Shown: positions 26,155 through 35,105 of the stretch, piece by piece | Layout: each line of letters opens with the position of its first letter | Position numbering within the stretch: the first letter of the stretch is position 1 | Assembly: GCA_010094045.1 (NCBI GenBank) | Contig: ML986679.1 | Location: 65,692 to 129,691, forward strand | Source: Lojkania enalia | Taxonomy: Eukaryota > Ascomycota > Dothideomycetes > Pleosporales | Length of the DNA: 64,000 nucleotides | Reading direction: 5' to 3' | Made by a program: the position numbers and the translations under genes | The notes under the pieces: generated by a model | Databases searched by the model: none | The model's input: only the letters and a program-made list of their open reading frames with translations | What the model was told of the DNA's origin: nothing

Positions 26155-27220
26155 CATTATAGTAGATTAGCTAATAAAATATATATACTTTAGACTAGTA
26201 TTAGAAATAATAATAGTATCTAAACTAGCGTACAAGTTATTATATATAGTATTTATAGAGTATAGAGTTCTAAAGTATATTACTTTAGATAGAGATAAGT
26301 TATTTATATCTAAATACTAGTAAGAATAAATAGAAAAGATAGGAATCTAATAATAGATATCTACTAGTTTCTACTTATAGATAGACGGCTAGATAAAATA
26401 AATTAACTAGAATTTAGAAATATATTTAAGGATATATATTAATAAATAATAAAATAATTAGGTTAAACTATTACTTATAATATAGATAGCTTATAATAGA
26501 ATAATCTAGAGTACTATAGAGACTATACTCTTTAAAGCTAACTATAGATAGAAAGCTATTATATATTAGGAATAGAATAAGAAGAGATCTCTAGTTCTAC
26601 TAGTAGACTAAAAAGCTAAAGAAATAAAAGAAGTCTATAATTAACTTAAGGAAAAGATTTAGTTAAGAAACCTTAGAATAGTAGAATAGGCTAATAAGTT
26701 AAAAATTAAGAGACTAACTTTTAAGAAGAAGGGTAAAGTTTTCCTATTAATAAAAAACTTAAAGACTAAAAGACCTATAAAAAAGTTAGATTATAAAAGG
26801 ATAGAACTATTTCTAATTAAAGAATAGATCGGACCTATAAATTTTAAACTAAAGTTGCTAAGTAATATAAAAGTACACCTAGTATTTTATAAGTTAAAAC
26901 TAGAACTAGCGCTAGACAATATACTACTATAAGAAACTATTAATATAGAACTAGAATAGAAATATAAAGTAGAATATATACTAGTAAAAAAGCGGTTCGA
27001 ACATTAGTAGAAGTATCTAGTAAAGTAGAAAAGATACTTATAGAAGGAAAGTTTATAGGAACTAATATAGAATCTAACCAACTATACTACGAAGCTAAAG
27101 GAGTTTTATTAAAAGGCTAGAATAATAGGTTATTAAGTAAAGTCTAGTTAAAAAGTAATAGTAGTAGTAATATAAAAGGAGCTTCTTATATAGAACTTAG
27201 AATAGTAGTAGAAAGCGTTT
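26155..27220 (+). pseudogene. Gypsy-B integrase and chromodomain relic (second part)
   Basis: Pol resumes right after pogo 2. The integrase core shows DRDKLF near 26.29 kb (catalytic Asp retained) and ISTSFYL*IDGQ near 26.36 kb. C-terminal blocks follow, including INFKLKLLSNIKVHLVFY near 26.84-26.89 kb. The end of the polyprotein reads YKVEYILVKKRF...KYLVK*K near 26.96-27.03 kb, a chromodomain (family pattern of a hydrophobic E-x-I-L start and YLVKWKGY). Such a domain binds modified histone H3 tails and steers integration to heterochromatin. Conserved Trp residues are TAG here, the usual RIP outcome of TGG. Confidence 0.85.
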
Positions 27221-27224
27221 TAGA

Positions 27225-27600
27225 CCCAGCGGACCTCCTCTCTTCTTCTTTCAACTTCTCTTACTCTTCTATTAACTTTACCTCTCGTTTTCTAAGATCT
27301 AAACTATACTTTTCTAGAGAATAGATATACTTCTTAGTATATTCTAAGCGAGAAAGAACTATCTAATAATAATATATAGATTTCTTAAGATAATAAATCT
27401 CCTCTTTCTTAGTAGCTATAAAATTTTAATAGGTAGAGGTAGACTCCTTATAGGCCTTTAATATATTCGCTAGGAAATAGTAAAAGGTACCTTTAGTTAG
27501 AGAAAGATTATAAGATAAACTCTAAAAAAGATATTCTCTATATATAAAAGAAAGAGTAGTATTACTATAATAGTTGCGGTTTATAGACTAATAGTTTAAA
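27225..27600 (-). pseudogene. Antisense charged reading frame in the Gypsy-B 3' region
   Basis: Between the pol end and the 3' LTR the minus strand carries one continuous frame once TAA/TAG are read as Gln or Trp. It includes SLSYNLSLTKGTFYYFLANI near 27.5 kb, then IATKKEEIYYLKK, and ends with Lys/Glu-rich heptad-like sequence (RKREVKLIEE, EKLKEEERRSAG) near 27.24-27.30 kb. It is opposite to pol. I do not recognise the protein; the Lys/Glu spacing suggests a coiled coil. LTR elements sometimes carry extra, including antisense, frames or captured host sequence in this position. The pattern of stops looks like RIP of a coding sequence, but a chance frame is not excluded. The upstream end may extend toward 28.1 kb. 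Confidence 0.4.
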
Positions 27601-28165
27601 TAATAGTAAGACGGATCTATTATAACGTTTAGAGAAAGAATTAAGTAACTAGTATAATAGTTATAGGTAGAAGTATTTTCATATTAAACCTTTAGTATAG
27701 TAGAAAGAGAAAAGAAAGAAGAATAGGGTTATACTCGCAAGTTAAGTAGGACCTACTAAAATATATAAAATACTAACCCTAGAATAGAAAAATATAAATA
27801 TAGTACTATAGTATACTTATATAGAATATATTAGAAGCTAGAATAAACTACTAGAAATAGTAGAATACTATACCTAGATAGAATAGATAAGGTAATAAAT
27901 TAGAGAGTTTTAAGACAAACCTATAGAGGGGGGAGTAGATATTATAAATATAGAATACTAAGAGGTACTACTTCTATAGCTAGGATTTAATCTAATATTA
28001 GTTACTAAATAGGTTAACTTAGATAAAGACTAATAAGAAAATAATAGGTAGAAGTATATTAAGGACTAGTTATTAGATAGTAAGTAGTAGAACTGTAGGA
28101 ACTAGGGAGATAATTAGTTAGATAATAAAGTATAGTACAACTTATATATATAATAGTAGTAGAAG

Positions 28166-28480
28166 TATTAAGCGTAGTAGGTTAGACTTAACAGACCTAA
28201 TAGATCTAATAAGCTAGACTTAACAGTCTTAAATCTAACTATATAAGATAAAAGATTTTTTTAATAAATTAAATCTTATATAGCTATTCTTATAGATTTA
28301 TCTTATTACTCTATTAGACTTCTAAATATACTTATTATATTCAAAGAACCGGCGAACCTAATACTCTCTCTTTACTAAAGCTACTACCTCTAACCAATCT
28401 AATATAAATAAAACTCTAGCGTATATATAACTATAATAGTAGTTATTATATATACTAGTAGTATATAGGTTAGTAATATA
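28166..28480 (+). repeat. 3' LTR of Gypsy-B (315 bp)
   Basis: Direct repeat of 17506-17820, starting tattaagcgtagtaggttag. A weak purine run (agtagtagaag) precedes it. Confidence 0.88.
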
Positions 28481-29990
28481 TATCTTCTATTATTTTAGTT
28501 ACTTTATAGACTATTAGTAGTATTTATATAATTAGTATTATTCTTATTATTATATTCTAAAGTTTTAAGATACTTTTAATACTATATATATTAATATCTA
28601 TTATTAACTTTCTAGTATTTCCCTTTATAGGTATATACTAGTAGATTCTATAAGCCTATTTTACTTATTTAATTCTAGCTAACTCTTTTCTTCTTATTAG
28701 ATAGATATTATTCTATATAGTATAAATGCCTTTATATATAGTATATTAGGATAAGAAGCTTTTTCTTCTCTTCTAGCTATAATATTTTATCTTATACTAC
28801 TCTATATAATAGCTATATATTTAGGTTATTGTAATAGCGTAGGTAAGATAATAGGTCCGAATACGGTATAAATCTACTTAGAGGTATATAGGAGTACGTA
28901 GGGGATTAAGAACCTAGGAATTCTATTAACACCTATAGGCCTTATATAAAAGGATATAAAAGAACTATTAAGCTACTTATAAGGGAGTATACAACTATAT
29001 ACGGAAGGGAAAAGGGGTAGAACTGGGGGTAGGATAAGATAAGTAAAAAGCTTTAGGATAAGATTATATATAAAGCTTTTTATAGAACGATTTCTTTGCA
29101 TCGTTACAGTTATATTATATTAAATACTAATATAACTATAATTATAGTAGTAGAAGTACTATTTAATTTTATAAGCGTAGTTATATAGTTAATATTAATA
29201 TATTTAACTATTCTATACTATACTAGTATATATAATAGTATTAGCTAGTTTAGAGTTATTAAAATTAAATATTATAAAAGATATATATTTTAGAATAGAT
29301 TTTTTAATAAACTATTTTATATAGGAGATTTTAACTTTAGATATAACTATATAATTATCTATAAGTATCTATTAGATAGTTACTTTTTAGTTCTTAATAT
29401 TAATAGAGTTAGTAGAAATACTATAAATAATAACTCTATATATAAGAATAACTAGTTTAATATATTCTCTTAAGCTTCTAATCTATCCTTTATTCTACTT
29501 AAATTAAGTACTCTCTACTATATTACTTATAAAAATCTATATATCTCTACTCTTTAATTAATATATAATAACTACTTTTACTAATTTTATAGCTATATTA
29601 TTATAGATAGCTATCTCTATTTAATATTTAATCTAAGTAGACGGTTATATATAATATTACTAGATAATACTATAATCCTTTAATTTAACTATAATAACTT
29701 AGTTACTATATACTATAACTATATTTATAGTACTATAGGTTAGTATATCTTAGAGGACTAGTAGTAGTAGAAACTAGACGGTTTAGAGTTATACTACTAC
29801 TTATACCTATATAGCGGGTTAAGACCTCTCTCTACTAAAGTTAGTTATATTTAGTAGATTAGTACTAAGTCCCGTTAAGTATTTAATTACTATAATATCT
29901 CTTTAGATATTCTATATATACTTAGCAGTGTCCTAGATATACTAGAGGATTTCGCTTAGTAGGGGTTGCCGCAGTATCTTGCCTATTAGT
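28481..29990 (+). mobile_element. Heavily RIPped LINE-like remnant, interrupted by a solo LTR
   Basis: This is TA-saturated sequence on both sides of the solo LTR at 28830-29108. With stops read through, the plus strand near 29.33 kb gives IGDFNFRYN, resembling the GDFN box of LINE endonucleases. About 45-60 codons downstream are N-N-S...FNIFS*ASNLS and then ...IDSYLYLIFNLSRR near 29.6 kb, where the family has S-T-I-D-L-x-F and SDHxP blocks. This supports an apurinic-type endonuclease domain of a Tad-like ORF2. No RT domain is seen. Composition recovers sharply after about 29,990. Confidence 0.42.
28830..29108 (-). repeat. Solo LTR of Gypsy-A (279 bp) with perfect target duplication
   Basis: A complete LTR keeps both unmutated termini (tgtaatag at the left, cgttaca at the right). 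It is flanked by GTTAT at 28825-28829 and GTTAT at 29109-29113. There is no internal element sequence beside it. Solo LTRs arise by recombination between the two LTRs of one insertion. Confidence 0.93.
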
Positions 29991-30159
29991 ATTACAGTCG
30001 ATGCGACGTACGCCTATACTATATTCTAGGGTACTTAGTTTTACCTGCCCTCGCCCGCTGCCTGTAATTGGTTGCATGCTTCTCTAAGGTACGTGGCATG
30101 CTCGTTAATGTGTTCGGGTCCATTGTTTACCTGTAGCCACCTAGGCGCTATTCCTCCGA

Positions 30160-30182
30160 ATTGACGCGTTTTAAACGCGTTA
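30160..30182. other. Near-perfect palindrome with two ACGCGT sites
   Basis: acgcgttttaaacgcgt forms an inverted repeat with a one-base offset. ACGCGT is the core bound by the fungal MBF cell-cycle factor, but there is no gene start nearby to regulate, so a function is not claimed. Confidence 0.3.
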
Positions 30183-30280
30183 ATTGGATTGATTACGCTC
30201 TATAGCACTAGCGAAGTTTAGGAGGTGCAAAATATTACGCGTTTTCAAAAATTTGTTCTGAGCTGGGTGTGGTGTTTTTT

Positions 30281-30301
30281 CCTCTTTTTTTTTTTTTTTT
30301 T
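30281..30301 (-). other. LINE poly(A) tail
   Basis: The plus-strand T run is adjacent to the 3' untranslated sequence of the LINE, so it is A-rich on the coding strand and marks the element's 3' end. Confidence 0.8.
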
Positions 30302-30590
30302 ATTCACGGACTGTCCCAGCCGCCCTATTGGCAGCTATGCAGCGTTCAACTACGATACAAGTGTTTCCACTTCTCCCCTCTAGAGTGTGAGCCATTCCTC
30401 CACGAGTTGCCGGCGAAGACACGTTCGTTGGAGGGTTGCGCTCAGCGCCTATGGGTGGTGCTTTTGCCAGCTAATGGAAGCCTCTATATACATAGTTCTG
30501 AAATCTGTTCTTTGTCTCTGACTTGTCAGGCCTTTCCTGGCCCTCCTCTACTTCTGTTTAACCATAATCACTCGTCCACGTTATTGCATA

Positions 30591-32010
30591 TTATGGTACC
30601 GTAGACGAGATTGCCTGAAATTGTCCGAACAGTCCTGTCCTCAACATCATCTTGGCTGCTTGCACTGCTATTGACGGGTTGATATCCACGCACGGTTGCT
30701 TGCCTGCCCACATCTCTTGTCGCTTCTCTATCCAGTTCCGGCATTCTAGGAGTATGTGCTGCACGGTCTGTTTCCCGAGCCCGCATTGGCATTCGTCGGT
30801 GTCCGCTTTGTTGATGGAGTAGAGATAGGCGCGCAGGCCGATCTTGCCTGTGCGTATTTGCGTGATGGCCGAGCTAATCGCTCTGGGTATCCCACTGTGC
30901 ATCTTGAGGATTCCTTTACCTGGCCTTACACCAAGTCTGTGCAGCTGTCTGCCGTGCTTAGCCTCCTACCACGATTCCTCCTATTCCTTCCTCATCCTCT
31001 TACGGATAATAGGTTTTGTGGTTGCTGTTAGGATCCGGAGTAAGTCTAGTTCAGGTGGTGGTTCGCGGCCTTTAGTTTAGCCAGTAGCCTCCTTAGCTGC
31101 TGCGTCGGCGAAGTCATTGCCGGTTATTTTCTCGTGTGCTGGGATCCACCGGATATAGACCTCCCACCCTCGCTGTCGGAGCTCGTCTAGTGCTTGTATA
31201 GCTGCAATTAGGATGCATTATCCTAACTGGGTTTTTGGGTTTACTATTGCTCGGATGGTGGCTTGGTCGTCTGAGAAGACGATGCATCTGCCGGGGGTGT
31301 TTGTCGACGCGTGTATGTCTAGTGCTATCTGGAATGCCATCCCCATTCCTCTGAGCTCTGCTGCATATACGCTTGTAGTGGTTGATTTGCCCATGTATTC
31401 CATTCTCCTTGTGCTACATCTCTCTTGCGTATGTTCCAACACTATCGCGGCCGCACCCACATGGCCGTTGATGGCGCTTGCGTCGGCATATATATACAGT
31501 GCCTCTTTCTCCGTGGCGTTGTGCTCTTCGATCGCGGCGGCCTTAGACTCTACAATGTGTATGGGAGGCGGTGTCCACCATAGTGGGACGGCATGTTGGC
31601 GGCGTTTCTCTAGGCGGTGGAGCTGCACGTTGTATTTGTTTCTTAGTGTGTTGGAGAGTCGGGCTAGAGGGCTGTGGGCTTGGTTGCTCCGTGCGGTGAC
31701 GATTTCCTCGTATAGCGGGCTGGTTCTAATGCGCATCATGGCCTCAAGTGCCGTTTGCTTAAGTCTCTGTCGTGTCGGGAGTAGGTGTACTTCTACGTCC
31801 ACTGCCGCTCCGGCGGTTGTCCTGAAGGCTCCGGTGATGATTTGTGCTGCACGTCTCTGGATCCGGGAGATTGCATTTACCATGGCATTGCCTCTTATGC
31901 CCGGCTCGTACCAGGCGGAGCACCCATAGAGCATTTGAGGCACGATCATCATCGTGTATACCTTCCTTAGGTTTACCAGGCCGGTGCCCCACGTTGATGA
32001 TGCCAGTGCT
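30591..32010 (-). pseudogene. LINE ORF2 C-terminus: post-RT region, RNase H, Cys/His end
   Basis: One frame runs from about 32010 to 30591. It opens with the post-RT block (STWGTGLVNLRKVYTMMIVP, then YGCSAWYEP). The RNase H domain follows: first Asp in YIYADASA, Glu in AELRGMGMA, Asp in VFSDDQATI, and [19 protein letters not shown] with the last Asp. All four acidic residues are present. After that comes the C-terminal [15 protein letters not shown] block and CQCG...HILLEC, a CCHC-like end. The open part 31218-31952 is 244 codons. In-frame stops at 31215-31217 and three further sites fit CAA-to-TAA or TGG-to-TAG changes. Without RT or endonuclease the copy cannot move by itself. RNase H would remove the RNA template during retrotransposition. 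Confidence 0.9.
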
Positions 32011-32030
32011 GAAAGGGCCGTGGGAAGAGA

Positions 32031-32316
32031 AATCTGACTGGGAGGGTAGAAATATCCCAGCGCGGGTTTAAATATGATTTTAGGCAGAAGAAGTCACAGT
32101 CACCAGAGGGATGATGGAATCGCCTCACGATATTCCTTATATTTTGATTAGAGTGATATGTGTATATGGAGCTAGCCTCTAGCACTCGCTATCAATTGAT
32201 GTAGTTCCTTGACTTTATAACTCCGAAGATCGATTCGCAGCGACACATGACTAAGCTGTATATCATTGGGAAGATCTTATTCAGTAACCTTCAAAATGGC
32301 CTTAGATAAACTATCA
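32031..32316. other. No gene seen between LINE and inverted repeat
   Basis: Balanced composition, only short frames on either strand, no motif recognised. Confidence 0.6.
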
Positions 32317-32384
32317 TAAAAGGAGTTATTTAAGCGCCAGAGCTATTTATAACATGGTTCCAATTATGGGACCATTAGAAAGAC
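32317..32384 (+). repeat. Inverted repeat, left arm
   Basis: Pairs with 33398-33464; the central identical block is gctatttata. Confidence 0.65.
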
Positions 32385-32552
32385 ATACTGTTTACAAAGA
32401 GTGACCTCTCCCGATTTCGCCATTGTATCGACCATCGCCGACTCTATCGCTCTAGATAATGGCTTATCATCGATTGCTACACTTACACCCTAAACCTCAG
32501 GCGGAGGAGCAGATACCCGAGCCTCTTCGAACGCCTGCAGCACCGCCGCTAC

Positions 32553-32612
32553 TCTATCCAGTTCCGGTATTCCAGGATTACGTGCTGCACGGTCTGTTTT
32601 CAGAGTCCGCAT
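32553..32612 (-). repeat. LINE scrap (C-terminal Cys/His region)
   Basis: It matches 30727-30786 of the larger LINE: both contain ctatccagttccgg and gtgctgcacggtctgttt. It is only about 60 bp long, so it is a fragment from a different insertion or a local duplication. Confidence 0.75.
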
Positions 32613-32639
32613 GCTATTATGTTGCTGTGAAGGTCTTGT

Positions 32640-33243
32640 TTAGACGGATAAATCTCGACTTCCCTTTTCCGTCATTCCAGTAAGTGCTTCCATCTGCGTT
32701 GGCGTAGTAAAAGCTCCCATCTCTAAAAACAAAGGTTAAAGTAATTTATTACCAGCATTTTAATTGAACTTACCTATTGCGATAGTAATATGCTGTACGA
32801 TAGGAGGAGTAGGAACCGTAGGCGCGGATCGAGTAGCAGTTCCCCTAGTTAAACTCTAGTTAACTCCCTATCACAAGGGACGTATTCTATAGCAAATCAC
32901 CTTGCTATTTATTCCAGTACGAATAATAGTATAGACTTGACGTAGCGGTCGTTGTAGCATTCTCAATGTTTTTACATTGCTGTAGAGTATTACCAGTAAG
33001 AAATCCGAATCATTACTGCGCAATTTATATGTAAATCGCCAGTACTTTTTTAGCCTACTGTAGCTAGCCAGTTATCTGTTAGGTAGCTTTATGTGGTGTC
33101 TCATTGGCTGGTATATAGGAAGGAAGTGTTAGAGGAGAGGAGGACAATGTTTCATAACAGGCTATTACTTACCTTTTCATAGGTGATTTTGTAAGAGCTG
33201 AAGGTAGTGCGGCGAATTCTCTACCAGCATACGAAAAGCGCAT
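32640..33243 (-). CDS. Candidate spliced gene, Tyr/Ser-rich small protein (exact model unresolved)
   Basis: The best support is an exon pair on the minus strand. The upstream exon (from about 32843) reads ...YGSYSSYRTAYYYRNR. A 51-nt intron at 32723-32773 has donor GTAAGT and acceptor TTTTTAG. The next exon continues in phase with DGSFYYANADGSTYWNDGKG, then ends within about 16 codons. This Y-Y-x-N-x-D-G-S repeat style resembles small conserved fungal proteins of unknown function. A second possible intron (donor GTGATT, acceptor AACTAG) lies just upstream. An ATG at 33243 opens MRFSYAGREFAALPSALTKS, followed by a GTAAGT donor near 33.17 kb, and could be the start. Frames between these parts disagree, so the full model is uncertain and may be broken. 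The function is unknown. The gene sits entirely inside the inverted-repeat segment. Confidence 0.45.
32723..32773 (-). other. Intron in the Tyr/Ser-rich gene candidate (51 nt)
   Basis: GTAAGT donor, TTTTTAG acceptor, a CTTTAAC branch-like motif, and a reading frame conserved in style (YYYRN / DGSFYYAN) on either side. Confidence 0.6.
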
Positions 33244-33397
33244 TGTTATTAGGAGCGACGAACTCTTCGGGGTCTTTTTTTGTTCGCGACTTCGCACCCT
33301 AGCGCGTCAACCCTACATCTTATTGGCTAAACTAGCCGCTGCGAATCATGCCTGGCTCGCCTAGTCAATAGGAACTAGAATTGTGTAGGAGAAATCT

Positions 33398-33464
33398 CTC
33401 TCTCTAAGGGCCCAATGATGGGAACTATGCTATAAATAGCACTAGCGCTAAAACTGCTCTTTTG
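33398..33464 (-). repeat. Inverted repeat, right arm
   Basis: Reverse complement of the left arm at 32317-32384, with about three quarters of positions alike. Confidence 0.65.
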
Positions 33465-33876
33465 GAAGGGCCCCGAATAGGACCCTCTCAATAATAGGTA
33501 GCTTAGTAATACCCCTAAAGATTCTAATTAATCTCTTTCGCCTAGATTCACATTCTTCAACCCGAGTTAAGTTAGCTGAAGAAATGAATTTCTAGTACTG
33601 TTATAGACGTCTAATCGTACAGCGTTAGGTACAAGTATTAGACTTAGCACTTGAATTAAGAAAGAATGGGGATCTAGTTTATAAAGAATCAACAAGTCTA
33701 TAATCGATAACTATTATCCTAACGATCCCATGCGACAACAGCACCCGAAGAACAAGTCAAGTCTACTAACAATAGAGGCGGAAGTATTTGAGTTAAGTAG
33801 TACAGCTGGGCATCGCCGCTACAAACAACCCAACGCTATCATACACATAGACAGGAACGGCTAACCGCATGTGTTG
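33465..33876. other. No gene seen
   Basis: Short frames only; no motif or repeat identified. Confidence 0.55.
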
Positions 33877-34243
33877 CTATGCAGACGGATCCTTTCTTTT
33901 TAAGATCTTCTCAACCTTCACAATCACCGTTTTAACGAGTTCATCAAAATCGTCAAGCAATAGAACATTGTCTTTCTTGCACAAATACTGGACGTTTCCA
34001 CGCCGATGATATCCTTCCGGACAGCAGACAATGATCTTTCCAGATTGGGAATAACGGCCCAGTTCCATCAGTGAGACGGGGCTGATGGTGTTGGGATGAA
34101 GGTAGAGGATGATGAGATCAGCCTTGTCGAGATTCGTCATTTCCCAATCCATTTGGTGAAGGAGGGCTTTGTTCTTGATATCTTGCTCCAAGCTATCGTC
34201 GAATGTCCTAAGTTTCCATCACATCACTTCACCTCGCAGGATC
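33877..34243 (-). pseudogene. Nucleoside 2-deoxyribosyltransferase-like domain, C-terminal fragment
   Basis: The minus-strand frame ending at 33877 contains, in order, DDSLEQDI, QMDWEMTNLDKADLIILYL, SPVSLMELGRYSQSGKIIVC, CCPEGYHRRGNVQYLC and a short C-terminal helix. This is the conserved second half of the fungal/bacterial nucleoside 2-deoxyribosyltransferase-like family (a Rossmann-type fold related to TIR-like nucleosidases). The Glu of MELG corresponds to the catalytic Glu in related enzymes; that is inference from the family. Only about 104-115 residues are present against the usual 150-200. The open stretch begins at a TTG, not an ATG, and a TGA (W-position) cuts the frame just upstream. 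A TACTAAC branch motif and an AG near 34243 suggest a lost or distant 5' exon. It is either an exon of an unmodelled gene or a truncated pseudogene. Confidence 0.65.
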
Positions 34244-34469
34244 CTGGACGATCGTGTTGTCTTGTTAGTATATGTAAAACAGAGTAGCAGCAGTCCTTGA
34301 CGCTCGGTCCACCTGCCCCTCGCCAGCGCCAAGCGTAGAGCGTCAAACCTTCTCGCCAACTGACCGCTTTCTCCATCTGACTTCGCGCCGACACTCCTGC
34401 ATCCATCCTTCGATCCCGTCATCATATATTCAGCGCTGCACTGCGCATTGCGCTTCTCTCTCCATGCCT
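34244..34469. other. Upstream region of the deoxyribosyltransferase-like fragment
   Basis: It holds a TACTAAC branch-like motif near 34.27 kb on the minus strand but no first exon that continues the domain. Confidence 0.4.
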
Positions 34470-35105
34470 ATGGCTCCACGACCCAAATTTGCTCCCGCCA
34501 AGAATAACAGGTACCTCGAAAGAAGACCCCCATCGTGAAGTCCACACCGCGCGCTGGCACTCGAAATAGCGCACGACTGCCACACATCCAACCATCTCCC
34601 ACCCCTCTTGCACCCACTTCTCAGCCGGCCGGCACCAATTTGAAGCGCCCACAAGAATACTCTGAAGCCGAAGCCGACGAGCCAAAAGATGTGTGCCCCG
34701 TAAAACAGCTCCGAAGACTCCCCCCTCCCCGACACGAGTTCTCTGAGGAGAACTTGGAAAGAAGACTCTGATGCTGAAGCCGACGAGCCGGAAGGCGTGC
34801 GCCATTCAGAAGAGCCCCAAGAACTCTCTCCAGCCCCGGCCTGTCCTCCCACCCCTCCTGCACAAAGACGACGCAGAAGCCTACGCCTCCAAGGTGCCGA
34901 TCCTATCCAAACAACGCTCGACTCCGTTCAGCAGGCGAAGATGCCAAAGCGACCTCGAGAAGAAGACGAAATTTCAACCCCCTCCCTTCGCTCGAGCCGT
35001 TTCCAAAACGAATACGAACATCTACAGCTTCAACCCGCGAACCAGTTAGGCGGAAGACAATCACTGAAGCTCGGGTTGACTACATCGCGGCCTGACAGCA
35101 TGTAA
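34470..35105 (+). pseudogene. Frameshifted Pro/Glu/Arg-rich coding-like region
   Basis: An ATG at 34470 opens MAPRPKFAPAKNNRYLERR and stops after 22 codons. A second frame (34535-34771) gives KRPQEYSEAEADEPKDV, and a third (to 35105) gives EDSDAEADEPEGVRHSEEP and KMPKRPREEDE. The repeated E-A-D-E-P motif in two frames, the G+C-rich codons and a KRPRE basic patch (possible nuclear signal) suggest one disordered protein broken by two frameshifts. Unmodelled introns could also explain the frame changes. The DNA repeat gaagccgacgagcc occurs at about 34.67 and 34.78 kb. Competing minus-strand frames exist. I do not recognise the protein. Confidence 0.3.

Larger units (their letters stand above)
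17506..28480 (+). mobile_element. Gypsy-B, full-length RIPped chromovirus with two nested Fot1/pogo elements
   Basis: Two direct 315-bp LTRs (17506-17820 and 28166-28480) bracket gag, protease, RT, RNase H, integrase and a chromodomain on the plus strand. Removing the two pogo insertions (18194-20055 and 24314-26152) leaves about 7.3 kb, a normal size for the group. Gag is interrupted by the first pogo element and pol by the second. The five flanking bases (tatta / tatct) do not match cleanly, so a target duplication is not demonstrated; the left flank lies inside the Gypsy-A LTR end. Between pol and the 3' LTR is about 0.95 kb with a probable antisense frame. Confidence 0.9.
30281..32030 (-). 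mobile_element. 5'-truncated Tad-like LINE with poly(A) tail
   Basis: On the minus strand the end of ORF2 (RNase H and C-terminal Cys/His region) is followed by a 3' untranslated stretch and a poly(A) run, seen as about 20 T at 30282-30301 on the plus strand. The 5' end breaks off near 32030, inside the region preceding RNase H. This is the usual outcome of incomplete target-primed reverse transcription. A target duplication is not evident. Mutation is much lighter than in the flanking transposons: only a few TAA/TAG interrupt the frame. Confidence 0.85.
32317..33464. mobile_element. Segment bounded by imperfect 65-bp inverted repeats
   Basis: 32317-32384 and the reverse complement of 33398-33464 align over about 65 bp. 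They share aaaag, agcgc, gctatttata and the blocks around ggttcc...ttaga; most mismatches are transitions. Together they delimit 1.15 kb that contains a spliced gene candidate and a LINE scrap. This could be a non-autonomous DNA transposon, or two separate copies of a short repeat in opposite orientation. I cannot identify the family or a convincing target duplication. Confidence 0.45.

Noticed and set aside
17501..28485. Target duplication for Gypsy-B (tatta / tatct)
   Set aside because: The last two positions differ and the left flank overlaps the Gypsy-A LTR terminus, so it is not demonstrated.
1..29990. Organellar (mitochondrial) origin suggested by extreme TA content
   Set aside because: The TA bias comes with gypsy, copia, pogo and hAT relics and with transition-only divergence between copies, which fits RIP of nuclear repeats.
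30160..30182. Regulatory MBF element
   Set aside because: ACGCGT occurs twice in a palindrome, but there is no downstream gene start; kept only as a low-confidence sequence feature.
30269..30604. Plus-strand open frame of 111 codons beginning in a T run
   Set aside because: Its Phe-rich start is translated poly(T), and it lies over the 3' untranslated region of the minus-strand LINE.
30756..31080. Overlapping plus frames of 78-91 codons
   Set aside because: Antisense to the LINE C-terminal region with its CCHC-like motif.
31213..31929. Plus-strand open frame of 238 codons
   Set aside because: It is the shadow of the LINE RNase H frame on the opposite strand, which has all catalytic motifs; this one has none.
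34422..34863. Minus-strand open frames up to 140 codons
   Set aside because: G+C-rich low-complexity DNA keeps several frames open at once; the plus-strand frames have more protein-like charged repeats, and neither strand is convincing.
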